Made by a program: the position numbers and the translations under genes. This document shows, piece by piece, positions 47,208-55,487 of a stretch of DNA of 64,000 bases. Source of the stretch: Edaphobacter lichenicola (GTDB lineage Bacteria > Acidobacteriota > Terriglobia > Terriglobales > Acidobacteriaceae); assembly GCF_014201315.1 (NCBI RefSeq), contig NZ_JACHDY010000001.1:186001-250000 (forward strand), given 5' to 3'. The notes under the pieces are model-generated. The model did not search any database, was not told where the DNA came from, and was given only the letters and a program-made list of their open reading frames with translations. Position 1 is the first letter of the stretch. Every line of letters begins with the position of its first letter.

Positions 47208-47370
47208 TCCTGCCGGACGGGCGGTCACTTCGTGACGTGTATACCGGCTTCGCCCGGTCCTCCCGTTGGTCGGAATCAACTTCCATCGCGACCAACGGGA
47301 GCGCCAACCGAAGGGGTATACCCGCCACGAAGTGGCCGCAGCCCGGGCAGGGCGCCCGTCCGGCAGGACA
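47208..47370. repeat. intergenic composite palindromic repeat, family 1 copy D
   Basis: Ends are inverted TCCTGCCGGACGGG (47208-47221) and CCCGTCCGGCAGGA (47356-47369). The internal 13-bp hairpin CTCCCGTTGGTCG (47260-47272) with its complement (47289-47301) is identical to copy A. It also has GTCACTTCGTGAC near the left end. It sits between the S55 peptidase and VWA genes. Confidence 0.87.
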
Positions 47371-47431
47371 AGTCCCAGCGTCTCTCACAATTGCACTTAA
47401 ACCCCGTCCAACATTCGGAGTAAAGTTTCAG

Positions 47432-48598
47432 ATGATGACTATCCTTCCGCATCCCAGGGCTCGCATCCTCCTCCTTCTCTCCTGCTTCCTCATTCTCACC
47501 CTGCCCGCAGCCGCCCCCGCGCAGGAAGCCCCCGCGCAAAACCCGCCCCAGCAGACCAAGCCCACCCCCGACGACGCCGGCCCCGACACCGACAACGGCT
47601 CCATCATCCTCAAGAAAAAGAAAGAAGCCGACGAGCCCCCCCCACCCGCCGCGCCCGTCGCCCCCAAGGTCAAAAATCCCGACAACGAGACCTTCTCCCT
47701 CCGCGTCGACGTCCCCATCGTCAACATCGACGCCAGCGTCATCCTCGACAAGACCCACCAGTTCGTCCCCGGCCTCAAAGCCAACAACTTCCTCATCCTC
47801 GAGGACGGCGTCCCCCAGACCATCACCAGCGTCCGCACCACCCAGACCCCCATCACCGCCGTCATGCTGCTTGAGTTCGCCGCCAACAGCTACTACCTCA
47901 TCAACGACATGCGGAACGCCTCCTACTACTTCTTCCGCTCCCTGCGCCCCGACGACTACATCGCCGTCATCACCTACGACCTACGCACCCACATCCTCAC
48001 CGACTTCACCAACAACAAGGACCTCATCGCCCAGTCCCTCCAGTCCCTCATGATCCCCGGCTTCTCCGACACCAACATGTTCGACGCCCTCTACGAGACC
48101 CTCGACCGCACCAGCCGCATCGAAGGCCGCAAGTACATCATCCTCATCGGCTCCGGCCGCGACACCTTCTCCAAGCTCACCCTTGACAAGATCCTCGCCA
48201 AAGTAAAGAACACCCCCAACATCACCATCTTCACCATCTCCACCGGCGCGCTCCTCAACGAGCTCCGCTCCGGCGGGGGCCCACGCGAACTCGACTACCT
48301 CCAGGCCCAGAATCAGATGAGGACCTTCGCCTCCATGACCGGCGGCCTCAGCTTCGCCCCCATCTTCCAGGGCGAACTCCCCGACATCTTCGCTCAGATC
48401 AACCAGTCCATCCGCAACGAGTACATCCTCACCTACCGACCCACCAACAACAAGAACGACGGCACCTACCGCAAGGTCAAGGTCCTCCTCGTCGACAACG
48501 AAGGCCACCCCTTGCGCATGCAGGACGAAAAGGGCAAGCCGCAAAAGTACTCCGTCATCGCCCGCGACGGCTACAGCGCCAAACTCCCCGTCGAATAG
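47432..48598 (+). CDS. VWFA-related acidobacterial-type secreted protein
   Basis: 388 residues. Signal peptide (ILLLLSCFLILTLPAAAPAQ) followed by a Pro/Gln/Asp-rich linker (about residues 30-75), then a von Willebrand A-type domain: VNIDASVILDKTHQFVPGLK, NFLILEDGVPQTITSVRT, YIAVITYDLRTHILTDFTNN, KYIILIGSGRDTFSKLTLDK. The MIDAS position usually reads DxSxS; here the equivalent strand is AVMLLEFAANS, so the metal site looks degenerate. The C-terminus has ILTYRPTNNKNDGTYRKVKV. ATG at 47432 with GGAG 11 bases upstream. The family is expanded in acidobacteria; function unknown. Confidence 0.83.
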   Translation: MMTILPHPRARILLLLSCFLILTLPAAAPAQEAPAQNPPQQTKPTPDDAGPDTDNGSIILKKKKEADEPPPPAAPVAPKVKNPDNETFSLRVDVPIVNIDASVILDKTHQFVPGLKANNFLILEDGVPQTITSVRTTQTPITAVMLLEFAANSYYLINDMRNASYYFFRSLRPDDYIAVITYDLRTHILTDFTNNKDLIAQSLQSLMIPGFSDTNMFDALYETLDRTSRIEGRKYIILIGSGRDTFSKLTLDKILAKVKNTPNITIFTISTGALLNELRSGGGPRELDYLQAQNQMRTFASMTGGLSFAPIFQGELPDIFAQINQSIRNEYILTYRPTNNKNDGTYRKVKVLLVDNEGHPLRMQDEKGKPQKYSVIARDGYSAKLPVE

Positions 48599-48840
48599 TG
48601 CAGGGCATGCCGATACGCAAGAAAAAACTCTCCAACTTGATCTCTGATCAGAGCAATGCCATCACTGACGAGAAGCCGACTTACCGCTACGAATCGGGTA
48701 AGTGAGTGCATCGGCGATTTGGCAACAGCTGAGAATAGGCAGAGGCTTTGAAGGTCTGGCGCTCACTGGAGTTTCGCTGGGTCTTCGAAGCTAATGATAA
48801 TACGCGATGCCGTAGCACTTTCGGTCTTCGTTGTCGCTAA

Positions 48841-51696
48841 TCATTGAACATTCGAAGCAGTTGTGACGTGCGTCTCGTTTGAGATGGTGTAGCTGGTGAC
48901 ACGCTGGTCGGCGGTGAGTACGAGGAGTTGGGTTCCGTGGTTGCGGAACTCGGCAAAGCGGAGGGGGCTGTCGAGGGTAAGATGCACAAGTTCAGCGCCA
49001 GTCTTGTCGGAGACGGTGGTCTCGTTGCGGCGGTTGTGGGTGCAGATGGTCTGCGAGGCGATATCGGCGGCGACGACTGATCCGTAGAGCTGGCGGAGTT
49101 GGACGCCTGTCTTGAGCGAGTAGACGATGATGCGGTTGTCGCCGGTGGAGAGGTAGAGGAGGTCGCCGAGCCTGCTGAAGCCGTCGACGCCTTCGTACGT
49201 GAGTGGTACCTGGACCACGACCTGGGCACGAACGGTGCCGTCCTCTGCGTTGACGATCTCGATAAGACGTCCGGCGGGCTTTTGTTTGATTGCGTCTGTC
49301 TGCTCTTTGAGGATGGCATTGCTGCGGAGTTTCTCCTTCGCTGCTGAGGACAGCAGCAGGTCGCTGAAGATGAGGTCTGTGTCGCCGTAGTTGGTGGTGT
49401 AGCCAGGACGGCCCTCTGGGAACTGGCGGGTCCACTTTACGGCGAGGTCAGCGGGCGAGTAGGCCGTGAGGGTCCAGGCTTTCTTGTTCTGCGACTTCCA
49501 CTCGAGGAGGTCATTATTCTCGAGATGGGCTTGGTCGGGGAGCTTGTAGGCCATATTTTTGGCGAGACGAGGCTCGGGCGTGAGTTCCCCGATGACGGCG
49601 GGGTGCTCCTTGTCGGTTGCGGTGAATTCGGCGAGGAGCTTGCCATCGGGGGTCCACCAGGAAGAGCGGAAGCCTCTCATGAGGAAGATTTGTTTGCCTG
49701 TTGCGAGGTCCCACACGGCGCCGCGAGTCCGGGCGGAGAGGGCAAGATAGCGACCATCGGGTGAGATCGCGGTGGAGCGGGCCGGAGCCAGGGGGCTGAG
49801 CGGCATGTTGGCGCTGAGGATATGCATCGGATTCGGATCGCTGAGCTTTCCAAGAACAATGGAGCCGGCCAGATTTTCAACGACAAATGAGTCGCCAAAA
49901 ACGTCGATCGCCGGGGACTTGGAGCCGAGGACATATTTTGTCGCGTTCACATCGACGACCCCCACTACGGCCTCGTTGGAACCTGAGGTGGTGACGTATC
50001 CGGCGGTGGTGGTGGCGTTCATGAAGGGAAGGCCGAGCTTGAGCGATTGGAGACGTTTACCGTCGGGGAAGCTGAAGACACCTGAATTTGCGGCCTGGAG
50101 GGCGTGGACGGCAACGATCTTGTCGTTGCCCTCGAAGCAGTAGGTGATGGGGAAGTCGTAGCTGGTCAGTGCTCCGGAGATCTTGATAGGAGTTCGGGTG
50201 CGGAGATCGAAGGCGAGGCGGTCGGCACCGGGACCGAGGAGGAGGGTGTTGCCATCGGCTGAGAACGCAGAGGTCAGGACGCCGGACGTGTCTTTTTCGA
50301 GCTGGCGGACGAAGACCGACATCTCGAAGTTGAAGTTGGGGTGAAACCAGTCTTTCTTCTCGAAGACAACTTGCCCGGTTTCGATGTCGATGAGGAGGGC
50401 CCTAAGGTTGACCTCGGCCGCTGGATACGCGATGCAGATGAGGGTCCGGGCGTCGGGCGACAGGAGGGTCTGGAGGCAATTTTCCTGAGTGACGACCTCA
50501 TGGGCGGAGACGAGTTTTTGTTGGGCGATGTTCCAGAGCTCCACATGGAGGTTGGGGGTGTAGAAGGCAATCTGTTTGGAGTCGGGGGTGAAGTCCGCGG
50601 GCAGGCCGCGCTCGGCGTCGAAGCGAAAGAGCTCTCGGAAGGGGCTGCGGGAGAGGACGAAGATGGAGCTTTCATCCTGGGCGAGAATGTATTGGCCGTC
50701 GCGGCTGAAGCGGAGGTGGTCGATATTGAGGCGCAGTGGCGGGTTGAGTTGGATTGGCGTGGTGTTAGTCGATATTGCGGTGGCAGCGGGCGCAGTGGGA
50801 GTGGCCCCGACTTGGTCCTCGAGCACCAGAGTGTGCCAGTGCTCGAAGGCTGTGGAGGTGTTGTCAGCGACGGCGCCGCAACCGGAAGGGAGTTCGGCGA
50901 TGATGCCGCGGATGCGGCGCAGACGCTTCTGCGAGGGAGTGGTGGTTTGGAAGAAATCGCCTAAGCGGCCGCCGGTCTTGCCGCCGACGAAGAAGGAACG
51001 GTCCCAGAACTCGGCATAGGCCTGGGCCCGGTAGCCGGCGGCGGCAGCAGCGTAGACGGCCACGCGGTCCGCCCCGTCCTGCTTGTCGTCCGAGTCGACA
51101 GCGATGGCGTGCTTGTCGTGCTGGCGGGCATCGGTAAGGCGCTGGAACTTGGTGTAGATGTCTGCCCGGTCGGTGACGGAGGTGACGCCGAGCAGGCGAC
51201 GAAGATCTGCGGTGGTCTCGATGGCGAATTGGTGGGAGAGGATGTGGCCCATCTCATGGGCGACGACACCCGCGACCTCGTCTTCGCTGTGAGCGCTGGC
51301 GACGAGCTTGCGAGTGAGATAGACGCGGCCGCCGGCGAGCGAAAAGCCGTTAACTTCGGGAGATTCGACCAGGAGGAAGTGAAACTGGATTTTGGTGGGT
51401 GGCAGTGCGGCAAGGAGGCGGCCACCGATCGTATCCAGGTAGGCATTTTCTTTGGGATTCTTGACGGGACGGTTTTCGGTTTCGATGTAGTCAGCCATGG
51501 CTTCGCCGAGCCATTGCTCCTGTTGTTCGGAGAAGATGTTGGCTTGGGTAGATTGGAGAGCTGCTGGTGGTGCTCCGCAGGCTGATTGGGGCGTCGATTG
51601 CGGGAAGGCATGAGAGATCATGCTTAGGTGAAGCAGCGGCAGAGACAGCAGCAGGTGCAAACATGAGCGCATTGGAGGACCAGGGTTAGGAATCAT
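48841..51696 (-). CDS. M48-type zinc metallopeptidase fused to a beta-propeller
   Basis: About 951 residues. Signal sequence RSCLHLLLSLPLLHLSMISHA. Residues about 50-260 are an M48 peptidase: GEAMADYIETENRPVKNPKENAYLDTIGGRL, VNGFSLAGGRVYLTRKLV and the zinc motif HEMGH (about 147-151). From about 290 to the end are WD/PQQ-like propeller blades (LRFSRDGQYILAQDESSIFV, AISPDGRYLALSARTRGAVW, DLLYLSTGDNRIIVYSLKTG). It is probably periplasmic, with the propeller a binding platform. Start uncertain (51696, or the ATG at 51672 just before the signal peptide). The flanking 242-base gap (48599-48840) shows no gene. Confidence 0.85.
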   Translation of the reverse strand: MIPNPGPPMRSCLHLLLSLPLLHLSMISHAFPQSTPQSACGAPPAALQSTQANIFSEQQEQWLGEAMADYIETENRPVKNPKENAYLDTIGGRLLAALPPTKIQFHFLLVESPEVNGFSLAGGRVYLTRKLVASAHSEDEVAGVVAHEMGHILSHQFAIETTADLRRLLGVTSVTDRADIYTKFQRLTDARQHDKHAIAVDSDDKQDGADRVAVYAAAAAGYRAQAYAEFWDRSFFVGGKTGGRLGDFFQTTTPSQKRLRRIRGIIAELPSGCGAVADNTSTAFEHWHTLVLEDQVGATPTAPAATAISTNTTPIQLNPPLRLNIDHLRFSRDGQYILAQDESSIFVLSRSPFRELFRFDAERGLPADFTPDSKQIAFYTPNLHVELWNIAQQKLVSAHEVVTQENCLQTLLSPDARTLICIAYPAAEVNLRALLIDIETGQVVFEKKDWFHPNFNFEMSVFVRQLEKDTSGVLTSAFSADGNTLLLGPGADRLAFDLRTRTPIKISGALTSYDFPITYCFEGNDKIVAVHALQAANSGVFSFPDGKRLQSLKLGLPFMNATTTAGYVTTSGSNEAVVGVVDVNATKYVLGSKSPAIDVFGDSFVVENLAGSIVLGKLSDPNPMHILSANMPLSPLAPARSTAISPDGRYLALSARTRGAVWDLATGKQIFLMRGFRSSWWTPDGKLLAEFTATDKEHPAVIGELTPEPRLAKNMAYKLPDQAHLENNDLLEWKSQNKKAWTLTAYSPADLAVKWTRQFPEGRPGYTTNYGDTDLIFSDLLLSSAAKEKLRSNAILKEQTDAIKQKPAGRLIEIVNAEDGTVRAQVVVQVPLTYEGVDGFSRLGDLLYLSTGDNRIIVYSLKTGVQLRQLYGSVVAADIASQTICTHNRRNETTVSDKTGAELVHLTLDSPLRFAEFRNHGTQLLVLTADQRVTSYTISNETHVTTASNVQ

Positions 51697-51901
51697 CCTA
51701 TTACGAAAGGGTAGCTGTCCGAACCTCCCGAAAGTCGCACTTGGCAACTACAATTCTCAGCGGTTGATAACAGGACAAAGCACTCATCGACACACGTTTG
51801 GGGAAGATTCGGGATGAGTCCTCAAAAACGCGCTTCTGTTGAGTGGCCTCTATGGCCGGCGGCCTCAGCTTCGCCAATTGAAAAATAGTGTGACATCTCT
51901 C

Positions 51902-51930
51902 TTGACAATCCATAACCAAACAGTTATGGT
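51902..51930 (+). promoter_or_regulatory. promoter with overlapping palindromic operator of the ArsR-type gene
   Basis: -35 TTGACA (51902-51907), 17-base spacer, -10 TATGGT (51925-51930). A perfect inverted repeat CCATAAC (51910-51916), six bases, GTTATGG (51923-51929) fills the spacer and enters the -10. A repressor bound there would block RNA polymerase, consistent with autoregulation by the ArsR-type protein encoded immediately downstream. Confidence 0.75.
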
Positions 51931-51937
51931 TTTGCCT

Positions 51938-52264
51938 GTGAAGCCGACCAGCGCCCATCACGTCTTCCGTGCCCTATCCGACCCGACCCGCCGGGCCATC
52001 TTCGAGGAGTTAACCCGGCAGGGCGAGCAGACCGTCCACGCATTGACCAGCTTTGCCGGCGTCTCCCAGCCCGCTGTCTCCAAGCACCTCACCGTACTGA
52101 AGCGCGCAAAGCTGGTACGGCATCGCCGTGCGGGACGAGAGACTCACTACCGCGCGCAGCCCGATGCCCTGGCCCCCATGGTCGACTGGCTGCGTCACTA
52201 CGGCGCCTTCTGGCGCGACCGGTTCGACAAGCTTGAAGCACTTTTGGAAAGGATGGAGCCATGA
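51938..52264 (+). CDS. ArsR-family transcriptional regulator (SRPBCC-associated type)
   Basis: Small winged-helix repressor, about 108 residues: HVFRALSDPTRRAIFEEL, recognition helix region GVSQPAVSKHLTVLKRAKLV and the wing VRHRRAGRETHYRAQP. No metal-binding cysteines, as in SdpR-like regulators paired with SRPBCC proteins. Start: an in-frame ATG at 51926 falls inside the -10 box, so GTG at 51938, right at the expected transcript start, is preferred (leaderless); TTG 51932 is also possible. The stop overlaps the SRPBCC start in ATGA. It likely represses its own operon of four overlapping genes. Confidence 0.88.
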   Translation: MKPTSAHHVFRALSDPTRRAIFEELTRQGEQTVHALTSFAGVSQPAVSKHLTVLKRAKLVRHRRAGRETHYRAQPDALAPMVDWLRHYGAFWRDRFDKLEALLERMEP

Positions 52265-52719
52265 GCCAGAGATCAACGACCAATCCAGCAGAAGCAGAGA
52301 GTACCCGTACCCTTGTCATCGAGCGAGTCTTCCCCCACACACCGGAGAAGCTCTGGCGCGCACTCACCGAGAGCCCGCTCCTCGCGCAATGGATGATGAA
52401 CAACGACTTCGAGCCGGTGGTCGGGCGCAAGTTCCAGTTCCGCGCCGACCCCATGCCGAACTGGAACGGCATCGTCGACTGCGAGGTGCTCGTCGTCGAC
52501 CCACTCCAACGTCTCTCCTACAACTGGGGTGTTGGAGGAGGCGAAGCCGGCCTTCAATGGGTCGTGCTCTTCACCTTGACTCCAGCCGACGGCGGCACCC
52601 ACCTACGCATGGAGCAGTCCGGCTTCGGTCCCGATCAGCAGGCAGCGTATCAGGGCGCAAACTACGGTTGGCAGAAGTTCTTCGGCGGCCTCGAGCGTGT
52701 CCTTGGAGAGGTGCAATGA
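52261..52719 (+). CDS. SRPBCC / AHSA1-like domain protein
   Basis: A 152-residue START-like ligand-binding protein. RTLVIERVFPHTPEKLWRAL at the start, AQWMMNNDFEPVVGRKFQFR and the C-terminal GANYGWQKFFGGLERVL are typical of the AHSA1-like group. It is regularly paired with ArsR regulators of the type encoded upstream. Ligand unknown. It overlaps both neighbours by four bases. Confidence 0.88.
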   Translation: MSQRSTTNPAEAESTRTLVIERVFPHTPEKLWRALTESPLLAQWMMNNDFEPVVGRKFQFRADPMPNWNGIVDCEVLVVDPLQRLSYNWGVGGGEAGLQWVVLFTLTPADGGTHLRMEQSGFGPDQQAAYQGANYGWQKFFGGLERVLGEVQ

Positions 52720-53141
52720 CCACGAGAGCAAAAAACATTACTTACTGGACAACGACCGGACTCATAGCATTTTTTATCGGAGGCGGCGGCGCCGGGCAGC
52801 TGATACAGTTTCAGCGCAACCCCCACGGCGTCGTGCCCGTCCTCGGCTACCCACTGTACTTCTTCGCCATCCTGGGCATCTGGAAGGTGCTTGGCGCCAT
52901 CGCCATCCTCGTGCCACGCTATCCGCGCCTCAAGGAATGGGCCTACGCCGGCATCTTCTTCGACCTGACCGGCGCAGCCGCATCCTGCGCAGCAGTCGGC
53001 GGCTACGGCGCCTACGCCTTCCACGTCCTCGCCCCGCTCATCCTCACCGGTATCACCGTGGCATCCTGGGCCCTTCGACCCCAAAGCCGCACCATCGGCC
53101 TCCTCTTTCCCGCAAGTCGCGGCCAAGGAGGTATCGAGTGA
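52716..53141 (+). CDS. DoxX-like family membrane protein
   Basis: A 141-residue protein with four membrane helices; the pattern GGGGAGQLIQFQRNPHGVVPVLGYPLYFFAILGIWK and the following AIAILVPRYPRLKEWAYAG fit the DoxX-like group often found in ArsR-SRPBCC operons. Role unknown, perhaps redox or membrane stress. ATG overlaps the upstream stop (ATGA) and its own stop overlaps the next start (GTGA). Confidence 0.86.
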   Translation: MTTRAKNITYWTTTGLIAFFIGGGGAGQLIQFQRNPHGVVPVLGYPLYFFAILGIWKVLGAIAILVPRYPRLKEWAYAGIFFDLTGAAASCAAVGGYGAYAFHVLAPLILTGITVASWALRPQSRTIGLLFPASRGQGGIE

Positions 53142-53785
53142 CGATTCCGACTGCCTCCGTTTCCGACGCGTCTCACATCGCTGCCCGTGGCGCGATAGTT
53201 GCCGCAGGGCTAGCATTGCTCGCGCTGGGCGCTTTACACATACTCCGCCCCGATTTGGACCCATCGCGTCAAATGATAAGCGAATATGCGATTGGCCGGT
53301 TCGGTTGGCTCATGACCGTCTGCTTCGCGCTGTTCGCAGCTGCCAGTGCCTCCTTGTTTCTTGCCCTGATGGGGAACACATCGACACTTGTCGGACGAAT
53401 AGGTCTGATCTTCCTTTTGGTGGCAGCCACCGGACTTGCGATGGGCGCCGCCTTCCGCACGGATCCTCTATCTACGGCACCCGAAGCCATGACCTTTTCT
53501 GGGCGCATGCACGGTGTGTCCTTTATGATCGGCGTTCCAGGTGTGCTTGTCGCGACTCTTCTCTTATCCTTCGCGCTCCGGACTCACGAAACCTGGATTG
53601 GCCTGCCACTTCTTTCGCTCATGGCGATTACCTGGCTGAGCCTGGCTGCAATGGCTATCGCCATCGCCGTCACCATGAAGCACTTGGGAGTCGATGTATC
53701 CAGCATTGTTGGATGGACCAATAGGCTGTTTATGGCTGGTTACGCCCTGTGGGTCATCGTCGTAGCTTGGCCGATGGCACGATAA
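53138..53785 (+). CDS. DUF998-family membrane protein
   Basis: A 215-residue protein with about six helices. The early HILRPDLDPSRQMISEYAIGRFGWLM segment is the DUF998 signature. The GTG at 53138 has AAGGAGGT seven bases upstream and overlaps the DoxX stop by four bases, so it is the fourth gene of the operon. Function unknown. Confidence 0.85.
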   Translation: MTIPTASVSDASHIAARGAIVAAGLALLALGALHILRPDLDPSRQMISEYAIGRFGWLMTVCFALFAAASASLFLALMGNTSTLVGRIGLIFLLVAATGLAMGAAFRTDPLSTAPEAMTFSGRMHGVSFMIGVPGVLVATLLLSFALRTHETWIGLPLLSLMAITWLSLAAMAIAIAVTMKHLGVDVSSIVGWTNRLFMAGYALWVIVVAWPMAR

Positions 53786-53852
53786 AAGCCGCCTCCAATA
53801 GCAAGCCGAGCGCAGCTAAATTACGATTACGTCCAAGAGTTTGGAGCTATAC

Positions 53853-54296
53853 ATGAAAAAAGCCATCCCGGTGGAATCAACCTCTGCCTTCATCGATGCG
53901 AAGATCAACGAACTCGGCGACTGGCGCGGCAAGACGTTCGCGAAGGTCCGCGCCATCATCCACAAGGCAGACCCTGAGATCGTCGAAGAGTGGAAGTGGA
54001 TGGGCACTCCCGTCTTCTCTCACGAAGGCATCGTCTGCACGGGAGAGACCTACAAGAGCGTCGTCAAGCTGACCTTTGCCAAAGGAGCTGCGCTGCCGGA
54101 CCCATCCGGTCTATTCAACTCCAGCCTCGAAGGAAATGTCCGTCGCGCCATCGATATCCACGAAGGCGACAAGATCAATGAGGCGGCCTTGAAGGATCTC
54201 ATCCGCGCTGCCGTCGCGCTCAATCTCGATCTCAAGACCGCCAAAGCCAAGCCCAAGCCGAAGCCCAAACCTGTGAGCAGCAAGCAGGCCGATTAG
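53853..54296 (+). CDS. DUF1801 (YdhG-like) domain protein
   Basis: A 147-residue soluble protein: FIDAKINELGDWRGKTFAKVRAIIHKADPEIVEEWKWMGTPVFSHEGIVC is the DUF1801 core with the conserved Trp-Lys-Trp; the C-terminus is a Lys/Pro tail (KAKPKPKPKPVSSKQAD). ATG at 53853 has GGAG six bases upstream; a TTG at 53841 is rejected. It could be a distal member of the ArsR operon (67-base gap). Function unknown; related proteins bind iron or nucleic acid. Confidence 0.85.
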   Translation: MKKAIPVESTSAFIDAKINELGDWRGKTFAKVRAIIHKADPEIVEEWKWMGTPVFSHEGIVCTGETYKSVVKLTFAKGAALPDPSGLFNSSLEGNVRRAIDIHEGDKINEAALKDLIRAAVALNLDLKTAKAKPKPKPKPVSSKQAD

Positions 54297-54329
54297 CTCA
54301 TTCGCAGCCCGCGGCACCAGCGAAGCGAA

Positions 54330-55364
54330 TCACCGAGCGTTCTTCGCCAACAGCTCCCTCATCGCGGCCGCAACCTCCTCCACATGCGTCTCCAGCGCAA
54401 AGTGTCCTGTGTCCAGAAACTGCACCGTAGCGTTTGGATTATCTCGCTTGAAAGCCTCAGCACCCGGAGGAATAAAGAATGGATCGTTCTTCCCCCAGAT
54501 CGCCAGCAGCGGCGGCTTCGACGTCCGGAAGTACTCCTGAAACTTCGGATATAGCTTCACGTTGTTCTGATAGTCGAAAAACAGATCCAGCTGAATGTCG
54601 GTATTCCCAAGCCGGCTCACCAGCGCATAGTCCAGCCAGTAAGCCTCCGGCCCAATCGTCTCAGGATTCTTCACCCCATGCACATACTGAAACTTGATCC
54701 CTTCAAAACTGACCGCGGCCTTGCGTACCTCCTCGCGATTCGCCGCCGAAGGATCGCTCCAGTACTTACGAATCGGCCCCCACGCATCGCCCAGCCCCTC
54801 TTCATACGCATTCCCGTTCTGCGAGACGATCGCCGTCACCCGCTCCGGATGCGCCATCGCCATGCGAAACCCCGTCGGCGCGCCATAGTCAAACACATAT
54901 AGCGCATACCGCTTCAGATCGAGCGCATCGGTAAAGGCCAGCATCGTCTTCGCCAGCGCATCGAAGCTGTACCTGTACTGCCGCGCCTCCGGCACCTCGG
55001 TAAATCCAAACCCCGGAAGATCCGGCGCAATCACCCGATACTTATCCGCCAGCCGCGGAATCAACTCACGATACTGAAACGAAGAAGCAGGGAAGCCGTG
55101 CAGCAGCAGCAGCACAGGCGCACCCGCCGGCCCAGCCTCACGATAGAACACACTCACCCCATCGGCCTCAACGCGGTGAACGGTAGTCAGCGGAACTCCT
55201 GAACCTGTCACTCTTGAACCAGGTACTCCTGAACTAGTAGACATACTCTCTCCTCTCCCGAAACTTCGTGTGTCTTCCAACCAACCTTGTGAAAGGGCAG
55301 CAGGAGCAGCACCCGCCAGGGCAAGCAGACTCCCGCCTCCCGCCAAAAAGCCTCGACGATCCAT
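54330..55364 (-). CDS. alpha/beta hydrolase with Tat-type signal (epoxide hydrolase/dehalogenase-like)
   Basis: 344 residues. The N-terminus MDRRGFLAGGGSLLALAGAA has a twin-arginine pattern, so export of a folded enzyme is likely. Core motifs are LLLHGFPASSFQYRELIPRL (oxyanion HGFP), the nucleophile elbow VFDYGAPTGFR with Asp as nucleophile (as in epoxide hydrolases and haloalkane dehalogenases), and catalytic His in DTGHFALETH. An internal ATG at 55244 (MSTSSG) could make a cytoplasmic form. GGAGGG precedes the chosen ATG. Divergent from the CGNR gene across a 123-base gap with GTTACA half-sites. Confidence 0.87.
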   Translation of the reverse strand: MDRRGFLAGGGSLLALAGAAPAALSQGWLEDTRSFGRGESMSTSSGVPGSRVTGSGVPLTTVHRVEADGVSVFYREAGPAGAPVLLLLHGFPASSFQYRELIPRLADKYRVIAPDLPGFGFTEVPEARQYRYSFDALAKTMLAFTDALDLKRYALYVFDYGAPTGFRMAMAHPERVTAIVSQNGNAYEEGLGDAWGPIRKYWSDPSAANREEVRKAAVSFEGIKFQYVHGVKNPETIGPEAYWLDYALVSRLGNTDIQLDLFFDYQNNVKLYPKFQEYFRTSKPPLLAIWGKNDPFFIPPGAEAFKRDNPNATVQFLDTGHFALETHVEEVAAAMRELLAKNAR

Positions 55365-55419
55365 TCCGCCCTCCCATGTAGTTCAAATTATGCGAAACCG
55401 CTGAACGCATCATTCAGCA

Positions 55420-55465
55420 GTTACAGGTAAGATGTAACCCAGCAGGATAGGTTTCACAAGTTACA
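55420..55465. promoter_or_regulatory. three GTTACA half-sites in the hydrolase/CGNR divergent promoter
   Basis: GTTACA (55420-55425), seven bases, TGTAAC (55433-55438) make a perfect inverted repeat; a third GTTACA lies at 55460-55465. The arrangement suits binding by the CGNR regulator encoded next to it, controlling itself and the hydrolase. Confidence 0.45.
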
Positions 55466-55487
55466 ATAAAACAGAAGAAAAATCCCC

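Noticed and set aside
47237-47431. N-terminal extension of the VWA protein.
   Set aside because: It is translated repeat copy D; the signal peptide starts after ATG 47432.
48599-48840. Possible small gene between the VWA and M48 genes.
   Set aside because: No frame with a ribosome site or recognisable composition.
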